A DNA stretch of 48,886 nt, from positions 1-48,886 of the forward strand of contig PCVW01000045.1 in the NCBI GenBank assembly GCA_002787095.1, given 5' to 3'. The notes under the pieces were generated by a model, which ran no database searches, had not been told where the DNA came from, and worked only from the letters and a program-made list of their open reading frames with translations. Of the stretch, positions 41,991 to 48,886 are shown piece by piece. Numbering within the stretch: the stretch's first letter is position 1; each line of letters starts with the position of its first letter. Made by a program: the position numbers and the translations under genes. The DNA comes from Candidatus Omnitrophica bacterium CG11_big_fil_rev_8_21_14_0_20_64_10. Lineage in GTDB: Bacteria > Omnitrophota > Gorgyraeia > 1-14-0-20-64-10.

Positions 41991-44931
41991 ACTTTCCGAG
42001 AAGCCGGCCCGGACCGGGAGCCTCTTCCGGGTCGCGGTCGGCCATCGGACGGGGGTCGCCGATCCCGACGGCCGCCGGCTTCTGGGGGATATCCTGGATT
42101 TGGGCATCTCCGGGATCGAGGCCGTCTCGGTCGCCCGGATTTATTATCTTTACGGCCGGCTGAGTGAAGCGGAGGCCCAGCAGATCACCCGGGAGCTGCT
42201 GGCCGATCCGGTCACGCAGGAGGCCCAGTTGACCCAAATGGATTTGGAGAAGCCGGCCGCCGCCGCTCCCTCCCCCACAGGGGCGTGGGTCGTTGAGGTC
42301 GGCTACCGTCCCGGCGTCATGGATCCGGTCGAGGCGTCCCTCAAACAGGCGGCAGCCGACCTGGGGGTTGCCGGGCTGACCCATGTCCGGACTGCGGCCG
42401 CCTTCACGCTGCGGGGCTCGGCGGACGGGGCGGCGATCGCCCGGATTTCCGAGAAGCTTCTGATCAACGGGACGATCCAGCAGCTGGTCACGCCCGAGAG
42501 TCTGCCGGGGCTCCTCTTTCCGTCGGAGACGCCGGGGGTCGAGGAGGAGACGGTCCAACTGACCCGGGCCAGCGACACCGTTCTGCAGCGGATTTCGCTG
42601 GATCACCAGCTTTCCCTGAACCTGGAGGAGATGAAGGCGATCCAGGCCTACTTCCGCCGGGAGAACCGGGAGCCGACCCTGATTGAGTTGGAGACTCTCG
42701 CCCAGACCTGGTCGGAGCATTGCAAGCACAAGACGCTGCGGGGGCCGATCCTCTACACCGAGGTGGTCGAGGGGTATGAGAAGAAGCGGTTGATCCCGAA
42801 TCTCCTCAAGGAGACGATCATGGGAGTCACCGAAACCCTGGCGCTTCCCTGGTGTGTTTCGGTCTTCAAGGACAACGCGGGGGTGGTTGCGTTCGATGAA
42901 GGGACCCACGCCTGCTTCAAGGTGGAGACCCACAACCATCCCTCGGCGCTGGAGCCCTTCGGCGGCGCCTCCACCGGCCTGGGGGGAGTGATCCGGGACA
43001 TCCTCGGGACCGGGCGGGGGGCCAAGCCGGTCGCTTCCACCGATGTCTTCTGCTTCGCCCCGCCGGCGACCGATCCGGCCGGGCTGCCTCCGGGCGCCCT
43101 GCATCCCCGGCGGCTGATCAGGGGGGTGGTGGCCGGCGTCAAGGATTACGGCAACAAGATGGGGATCCCGACGGTCAACGGGGCGGTGCTGTTCGACGAG
43201 CGGTTCGTCGGAAATCCGCTGGTTTACTGCGGCAATGTCGGGTTGATTCCGGCGGACAAGGTGGACAAACGGGTGGAGCCGGGGATGGCGATCGTCGTGA
43301 TCGGCGGCCGGACCGGTCGGGACGGGATTCACGGCGCCACCTTCTCCTCAATCGGGTTGGACAGCAGCTCCGAGACCGTCTCCGCCACCGCGGTGCAGAT
43401 CGGGGACCCGATCACCGAGAAGAAGGCGGCCGACGCCCTGATCGAAGCGCGGGATCGGCAGTTTTTCTCGGCGGTCACCGACTGCGGGGCGGGGGGGCTC
43501 TCCAGCGCGGTGGGGGAGATAGGGGAGATCACCGGCGCCCGGGTGGATTTGGAGAAGGTGCCGCTGAAGTACCGGGGGTTGACCCCGCGGGAGATCTGGA
43601 TCTCAGAATCGCAGGAGCGGATGGTGGTGGCGGCCGATGCCGAGCAGCTTCCGAAACTGCTCGCCTGGATGGAACGGCGGGGAGTGGAGGCGGCGGTGAT
43701 CGGTCAATTCACCGGCACCGGCCGGTTGGAGCTTCGCTTCGACGGCAAGCCGGTCGGGGAGCTGGCCATGAAGTTCCTGCATGACGGCCTGCCGCAGCTT
43801 CAGCGGCCGGCCCGCTGGACGCCGCCGGCCGGTTCCGAACCGGCCCTTCCGGCGGTCCAGGACCTAGGAGGAATGATCCGGCGGCTGCTGGGGCGTCTGG
43901 ACACCTGCAGCAAGGAGTGGATCATCCGGCAGTACGACCATGAGGTGCAGGGCGGATCGGTGGTCAAGCCGATCGTCGGGGCGGGGGCCGGCGGACCGGC
44001 CGACGCCGCGGTGATCCGGCCGCGGCTCTCCTCCGAGCGTGGGTTGGTCCTGGCCAACGGGATCAACTTCCGGTACGGCGACATTGATCCCTTCTGGATG
44101 GCGGCGCTGGCGGTGGATGAGGCAGTCCGGCAGGTGACCGCCGTTGGGGGGCGCCCCGACCGGATCGCCTTGCTGGACAACTTCTGCTGGGGAGACACCA
44201 CCCGTCCGCAGGTGCTGGGGACGCTGGTTCGGGCGGCTTTGGGGGCCGCCGAGGCAGCCCGGGCTTATCGGGCCCCGTTCATCTCCGGCAAGGATTCGCT
44301 GCACAATGAATTCCGGGTCGGGGAACGGGTGATCCAGATCCCCGGGACCCTGCTGATCTCGGCGATGGGGCAGATGGAGCGGGTGGACCGGGCGGTGACG
44401 ATGGATTTGAAGTCTCCGGGGAACGGGCTGTACGCGGTCGGCTGGACCCGGCCGGAATGGGGCGGCTCCAGCTGGTGGGCGGAGGAGAACCTCACCGGTC
44501 TGTCGGTTCCCCGGGTGGACTTTTCCGAGGGGCCCAAGATCGTCCGGGCTTTGGCCGGGGCGTTGGCCGACGGTCTGGCCGCCGCCTGCCACGACTGTTC
44601 CGAGGGGGGGATCGGGGTGGCGGCTGCCGAGATGGCCTTTGCCGGCGGGCTGGGTTTGGCGCTGGAGCTGAAAAAGGTTCCGATGCCGGCGCCGATCCGC
44701 CAGGAGGCCGGGATCCTTTTCTCCGAGTCGGCGACCCGGTTCCTGGTCGAAGTGCCGGCAGAAAAAGCCGCCGCCTTCGAGCGGGCGATGGCCGGGCTGC
44801 CGGCTGCCCGGATCGGGGAGGTGACCGCCGAACCGTTCCTGAAGATCGTCGGATTGGCCGGCCGGGAGGCGGCCCGGGTCGGATTGAATGAACTGCGGGC
44901 CGCCTGGGAGGGGCCGTTCAAGGAATGGTGA
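41983..44931 (+). CDS. purL: FGAM synthase PurL with two N-terminal PurS-like domains
   Basis: TWSEHCKHKTLRGPI; KVETHNHPSALEPFGGASTGLGGVIRDILGTGRGAKP; two PurS-like repeats before residue ~170. Confidence 0.95.
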   Translation: MTELSEKPARTGSLFRVAVGHRTGVADPDGRRLLGDILDLGISGIEAVSVARIYYLYGRLSEAEAQQITRELLADPVTQEAQLTQMDLEKPAAAAPSPTGAWVVEVGYRPGVMDPVEASLKQAAADLGVAGLTHVRTAAAFTLRGSADGAAIARISEKLLINGTIQQLVTPESLPGLLFPSETPGVEEETVQLTRASDTVLQRISLDHQLSLNLEEMKAIQAYFRRENREPTLIELETLAQTWSEHCKHKTLRGPILYTEVVEGYEKKRLIPNLLKETIMGVTETLALPWCVSVFKDNAGVVAFDEGTHACFKVETHNHPSALEPFGGASTGLGGVIRDILGTGRGAKPVASTDVFCFAPPATDPAGLPPGALHPRRLIRGVVAGVKDYGNKMGIPTVNGAVLFDERFVGNPLVYCGNVGLIPADKVDKRVEPGMAIVVIGGRTGRDGIHGATFSSIGLDSSSETVSATAVQIGDPITEKKAADALIEARDRQFFSAVTDCGAGGLSSAVGEIGEITGARVDLEKVPLKYRGLTPREIWISESQERMVVAADAEQLPKLLAWMERRGVEAAVIGQFTGTGRLELRFDGKPVGELAMKFLHDGLPQLQRPARWTPPAGSEPALPAVQDLGGMIRRLLGRLDTCSKEWIIRQYDHEVQGGSVVKPIVGAGAGGPADAAVIRPRLSSERGLVLANGINFRYGDIDPFWMAALAVDEAVRQVTAVGGRPDRIALLDNFCWGDTTRPQVLGTLVRAALGAAEAARAYRAPFISGKDSLHNEFRVGERVIQIPGTLLISAMGQMERVDRAVTMDLKSPGNGLYAVGWTRPEWGGSSWWAEENLTGLSVPRVDFSEGPKIVRALAGALADGLAAACHDCSEGGIGVAAAEMAFAGGLGLALELKKVPMPAPIRQEAGILFSESATRFLVEVPAEKAAAFERAMAGLPAARIGEVTAEPFLKIVGLAGREAARVGLNELRAAWEGPFKEW

Positions 44932-45704
44932 AGGCGGCGGTCCTGAAAGCTCCGGGCACCAACTGCGACGCCGAGACACTGCATGCTTTCGGGCTGGCCG
45001 GCGCGCAGGCGCAGCTCGTCTGGGTGGAGGAGATCGAGCGGGACCCGAAACGGCTCGACCGGTTTCAGATCCTGGCGATCCCGGGCGGCTTCTCGTACGG
45101 CGACGACCTGGGGGCCGGCCGGATCCTGGCCAACAAGCTGCTGCACCGGTTCCGGGAGGGGCTGACGCCGTTTCTGAAGCAGCAGAAACTGGTGATCGGG
45201 ATCTGCAACGGTTTTCAGGTGCTGGTGAAATCGGGGATCCTGCCCGGCGGCCTCGCCGCCGCCCGGCAGACCGTGACCCTGACCGAGAACGATTCCGGGA
45301 AGTTCGAGGACCGCTGGGTTTGGCTCAAGTCCGATCTGAGCACCTGCGTTTGGACGCAGGGGATCGAAGAGCCGGTGGAGTTGCCGGTGGCGCACGGGGA
45401 GGGGAAGTTCCTCCCCGGGGACCCGGCGGCGTTGGAACAGCTGCTGGGATTGGGACAGATCGTTTTCCAATACACCGATTCGGAGGGGCGTTCGGCCGGC
45501 TACCCCTGGAACCCGAACGGTTCGGTCGGGGACATTGCCGGGATCTGCGATCCCAGCGGCCGGATCTTTGGATTGATGCCCCATCCGGAGCGGCATCTGT
45601 TTTCGACGCAGCACCCCCGCTGGACGCGGGGCGGCCGGCCGGCCGACGGGGACGGCCTGAAGATCTTCCGCAACGGCGTGGCTTGGGCGAAAAAACACCT
45701 GTGA
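44925..45704 (+). CDS. purQ: FGAM synthase glutaminase subunit
   Basis: VLKAPGTNCDAET; IPGGFSYGDDLGAGRI; GICNGFQVLVKSGILPG; MPHPERHLF. Confidence 0.97.
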   Translation: MVKAAVLKAPGTNCDAETLHAFGLAGAQAQLVWVEEIERDPKRLDRFQILAIPGGFSYGDDLGAGRILANKLLHRFREGLTPFLKQQKLVIGICNGFQVLVKSGILPGGLAAARQTVTLTENDSGKFEDRWVWLKSDLSTCVWTQGIEEPVELPVAHGEGKFLPGDPAALEQLLGLGQIVFQYTDSEGRSAGYPWNPNGSVGDIAGICDPSGRIFGLMPHPERHLFSTQHPRWTRGGRPADGDGLKIFRNGVAWAKKHL

Positions 45705-45710
45705 GGCGAT

Positions 45711-47174
45711 ATGGGGGATGAAGCGAGGGAACATTGTGGGCTGTTCGGGGTCTACAACCACCCCGACGCGGTCCGCTTGACCTATCTGGGGCTCTTTTCC
45801 CTTCAGCATCGGGGGGAGGAGTCGGCGGGGATCGTCGCCTCCGACGGCCGGACGATGACCCGGCATGTCGGGATGGGGATGGTCCATGAGGTGTTCACCC
45901 CCGAGAACCTCTCGGCTCTGACCGGGAGTCTGGCGATCGGGCACACCCGCTACTCAACGACCGGCTCCAGCCGGGTGCAGAACGCCCAGCCGCTGCAGGT
46001 GGACTTCTCGCGGGGGTCGGTCGCGATCGCCCACAACGGCAACCTGATCAACGCCTTGCTGCTGCGGGACGAGTTGGAGGCGCACGGTTCGATCTTCCAG
46101 ACGACGATCGATTCGGAGGTGGTGCTGCACCTGCTGGCCGATCCTCGCTACGGGCGGTTTGAGGCCGGTCTCGTGGATACCCTGACGCAGCTCAAGGGAG
46201 CCTTCTCCCTGCTGATCCTGCGGGAGGATGCGCTGATCGGCGTCCGGGACCCGAACGGCTTCCGGCCCCTCTGCATCGGCCGGATCGGGGAGGGATGGGT
46301 GCTGGCTTCCGAGAGCTGCGCGCTGGACCTGATCGGCGCCCAGTTTGTCCGGGAGGTGGAGCCCGGCGAGGTGGTGATCATCGACCGCTCGGGACTTCGG
46401 TCCATCAAACCGTTCCCCAAGACCCCCCTCTCCCATTGCATCTTCGAGCACGTTTATTTCGCCCGGCCCGACTCCGTGGTCTTCGGGGAGTCGGTCCATC
46501 AGGTCCGGCGGTCGCTGGGCCGGATGCTGGCTCGGGAGCATCCGGTGGAGGCGGATGTCGTGATCGCGATCCCCGATTCCGGCAACTCGGCCGCGCTGGG
46601 CTACTCGCAGGAATCGGGGATCCCGCTCGATATCGGGATCACCCGGAACCACTATGTCGGCCGCACCTTCATCCAGCCGCGCCAGCGGGCGCGGGATTTC
46701 CAGGTGCGGGTCAAGTTCAACCCGGTCCGGTCGGTGCTGGCCGGCAAGCGGGTGGTGGTCGTGGACGACTCGATCGTCCGGGGGACCACCTGCCGGGCCC
46801 GGCTCAAGTCGATCCGGGAGGCGGGGGCCAAGGAGATCCACATGCGGGTCTCCTGTCCGCCGATCCGGCATCCCTGTTTCTACGGCATCGATTTCCCGAC
46901 CCGCAAGGAGTTGATCGCCAACACCCATTCGCTGGAGGAGATCCGCAGCTACCTGGAGGTGGATTCTCTGGGCTACCTCTCGATCGAGGGGCTTTTGAAG
47001 GCGGTCAACGGCCGGGGGGGGGACTACTGCACCGCCTGCTATTCCGGGAAATATCCGCTCGATTTCGGTTCGGAGGCGGACAAATACATCCTGGAACGGA
47101 AATTCGCCGGGGAGGCCCACCCCCCCGGCACCCCGCCGCCCGATTACTCTAAGCCGGCGAAACTGAGAACATGA
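45711..47174 (+). CDS. purF: Amidophosphoribosyltransferase
   Basis: EHCGLFGVYNH; SLQHRGEESAGI; VVVVDDSIVRGTT; Fe-S type cysteines (CPPIRHPCFYGIDFPT, CTACYSGKYP). Confidence 0.97.
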   Translation: MGDEAREHCGLFGVYNHPDAVRLTYLGLFSLQHRGEESAGIVASDGRTMTRHVGMGMVHEVFTPENLSALTGSLAIGHTRYSTTGSSRVQNAQPLQVDFSRGSVAIAHNGNLINALLLRDELEAHGSIFQTTIDSEVVLHLLADPRYGRFEAGLVDTLTQLKGAFSLLILREDALIGVRDPNGFRPLCIGRIGEGWVLASESCALDLIGAQFVREVEPGEVVIIDRSGLRSIKPFPKTPLSHCIFEHVYFARPDSVVFGESVHQVRRSLGRMLAREHPVEADVVIAIPDSGNSAALGYSQESGIPLDIGITRNHYVGRTFIQPRQRARDFQVRVKFNPVRSVLAGKRVVVVDDSIVRGTTCRARLKSIREAGAKEIHMRVSCPPIRHPCFYGIDFPTRKELIANTHSLEEIRSYLEVDSLGYLSIEGLLKAVNGRGGDYCTACYSGKYPLDFGSEADKYILERKFAGEAHPPGTPPPDYSKPAKLRT

Positions 47175-48184
47175 CCCCACCCCGAATGACCTACCGCGCC
47201 GCCGGCGTGGATGTGGCGGGGGCCGGCCGCTTCGTCAAGGCGCTGGCGCCGATGGCCCGGCTGACCCGCCGTTCCGGCTCGGTCGCCGGGATCGGCGGTT
47301 TCGGCGGGCTGTTCGCCCTCGATAAGGGGGGGCGGCAGTTGCTCGTCGCCTCGGCCGACGGGGTGGGGACCAAGCTCTGCCTGGCCCGGAAGGTCGGCTG
47401 GTACACCCCGCTCGGGGTGGACCTGGTGGCGATGAATGTCAACGACCTGATCTGCACCGGGGCCGAGCCCCTCTTTTTTCTCGACTACATCGCAACCGGA
47501 AAGCTCAAGCCCAAACCGCTGATGGATGTGCTGCGGGGGGTGACCCGCGGCTGCATCGAGTCCGGCTGCGCCCTGCTGGGGGGGGAGACCGCGGAGATGC
47601 CGCTGTTGTACGGCCCGGACGATTTCGATCTGGCCGGTTTCTCGGTCGGGCGGGTGGCCGCCTCCCGGCTGGTGACCGGTCGGGCGATCCGGCCCGGCGA
47701 CGCGGTACTGGGCCTGGCCTCCAGCGGCCCGCACGCCAACGGCTTCTCCCTGATCCAGAAGGTCCTCTCCAGCCGGACGCTCAAGACCCATGGCCGAAAA
47801 CTGCTGGCCCCGACCCGGATTTATGTCGGGCCGGTGCTGGGACTGTTGCGGGCGGGGGTCCCGCTTAAGGGGATTGCCCACATCACCGGCGGCTCCTTTG
47901 AAGAGAAGGGGGCCCGGATCCTCCCGGCCGGAGTGAATGCCCGGCTGGACCGGTCCGCCTGGCCGGTGCCGTCGGTCTTTCGCCTGATTGCCTCCGGCGG
48001 CGTTTCTCCGGCCGAGATGTACCGCACCTTCAACATGGGGGTGGGGATGGTCCTCTTCCTGCCGAAGCGGGCGGTGCCGGCCGCTCAGCGGCTCCTGACC
48101 CGCCGGGGGATGGCCCACTGGGTGATCGGGGAGGCGGTCCGGGGACGGGGGAAGGTGGTCTGGGCCTCCAGGGGGGCGGGGTGA
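47171..48184 (+). CDS. purM: AIR synthase
   Basis: YRAAGVDVAGAGRFV; GVGTKL; GCALLGGETAEMPLLY; NMGVGMV. Confidence 0.97.
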   Translation: MTPPRMTYRAAGVDVAGAGRFVKALAPMARLTRRSGSVAGIGGFGGLFALDKGGRQLLVASADGVGTKLCLARKVGWYTPLGVDLVAMNVNDLICTGAEPLFFLDYIATGKLKPKPLMDVLRGVTRGCIESGCALLGGETAEMPLLYGPDDFDLAGFSVGRVAASRLVTGRAIRPGDAVLGLASSGPHANGFSLIQKVLSSRTLKTHGRKLLAPTRIYVGPVLGLLRAGVPLKGIAHITGGSFEEKGARILPAGVNARLDRSAWPVPSVFRLIASGGVSPAEMYRTFNMGVGMVLFLPKRAVPAAQRLLTRRGMAHWVIGEAVRGRGKVVWASRGAG

Positions 48185-48886
48185 GGATCCTGGTGGTTGG
48201 TTCCGGCGGCCGGGAGCATGCGCTGGTCTGGAAACTGGCCCAATCGCAGCGGGCGGAGAAGCTGTTCGCCGCCCCGGGCAACCCCGGGATCGGCGCCCTG
48301 GCCGAGTGCATCCCGATCGAGCCGGGGAACTTCAAGGCGCTGGCCGATTTCGTGGTGCAGTCCCGGATCGACTTGACGGTCGTGGGGCCGGAGGCCCCGC
48401 TGGTCGGCGGGATCGTCGATTTCTTTCAAGACCGGCGGCTGGCGATCTTCGGCCCGACCCGGGCCGCCGCCCGGCTGGAGGGCTCCAAGCTGTTCGCCAA
48501 GCAGGTGATGAAGCGGGCGGAGGTCCCGACCGCCGACTTCGAAGTGTTCAATCAGTTGCAGCCGGCGCTGGATTTCATCCGTTCCCGCCCGGCCCCGATG
48601 GTCGTCAAGGCGGACGGCCTGGCGGCCGGCAAGGGGGTGCTGGTGGCTCAGACCCGCTCCCAGGCGGAGCAGGCGGTCCGCCGGATCCTGGAGGAGAAGG
48701 CTTTTGGGGAGGCGGGCAGCCAGCTGATCATCGAGGAATGCTTGAGCGGTCCGGAGTTGTCGGTGATCGGTCTGGTGGATGGGGAGCAGTTCATCCTGCT
48801 GGCCCCTTCCCAGGACCACAAACGGGCGCATGAGGGGGACAGGGGGCCCAACACCGGCGGCATGGGGGCGATCTGCCCGGTCCCGG
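48181..48886 (+). CDS. purD: GAR synthetase, 5' part (runs off window)
   Basis: GTG start; VRILVVGSGGREHALVWKL; VVGPEAPLVGGIVDFF; VVKADGLAAGKGV; GDRGPNTGGMGA. Confidence 0.96.
   Translation, partial: MRILVVGSGGREHALVWKLAQSQRAEKLFAAPGNPGIGALAECIPIEPGNFKALADFVVQSRIDLTVVGPEAPLVGGIVDFFQDRRLAIFGPTRAAARLEGSKLFAKQVMKRAEVPTADFEVFNQLQPALDFIRSRPAPMVVKADGLAAGKGVLVAQTRSQAEQAVRRILEEKAFGEAGSQLIIEECLSGPELSVIGLVDGEQFILLAPSQDHKRAHEGDRGPNTGGMGAICPVP

Noticed and set aside
40071-42107. 678-aa - strand ORF, and similar long - strand ORFs at 36187-37563, 41809-43332 and 44265-45944
   Set aside because: Antisense shadows of usher-like and purine genes with no recognisable domain.

Overview
A 48.9 kb GC-rich bacterial chromosomal window, probably from an uncultured lineage. 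The left end carries an rdgB 3' end, an AsmA-like gene, tRNA-Pro, tRNA-Arg, a BrnT/BrnA toxin-antitoxin pair coupled to a second AsmA-like gene, and tRNA-His. From tRNA-His to about 14.85 kb is a lower-GC accessory island: an IS3-family element, a truncated PD-(D/E)XK-like gene, a type III restriction-modification system with an XRE regulator, a YhcG/DUF1016 nuclease, an APC permease and HigBA. The tRNA-His 3' end is duplicated at 11.37 kb, and a ~50-bp direct repeat recurs at module ends. From 15.1 to 25.7 kb are two tripartite efflux loci (TolC-MacA-MacB; TetR-RND adaptor-RND pump-OMF). These are followed by a ferritin and a type II P-type ATPase preceded by a 38-aa one-helix ORF. From 29.3 to 38.2 kb is the most interesting locus: two c-di-GMP-I (GEMM) riboswitch-like elements, an excisionase-type HTH protein, four paralogous cysteine-poor secreted beta-rich proteins, two further small secreted proteins, a PapD-like chaperone candidate and a 967-aa protein that reads as secretin-N-like domain, outer-membrane barrel and SdrD-like modules. 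I interpret it as a candidate undescribed c-di-GMP-controlled chaperone/usher-like surface fibre system. A secreted protein with repeated GLEA motifs follows, then a purine operon (purB-C-L-Q-F-M-D) in which PurL carries two PurS-like domains. All family calls come from reading motifs by eye; no searches were run.
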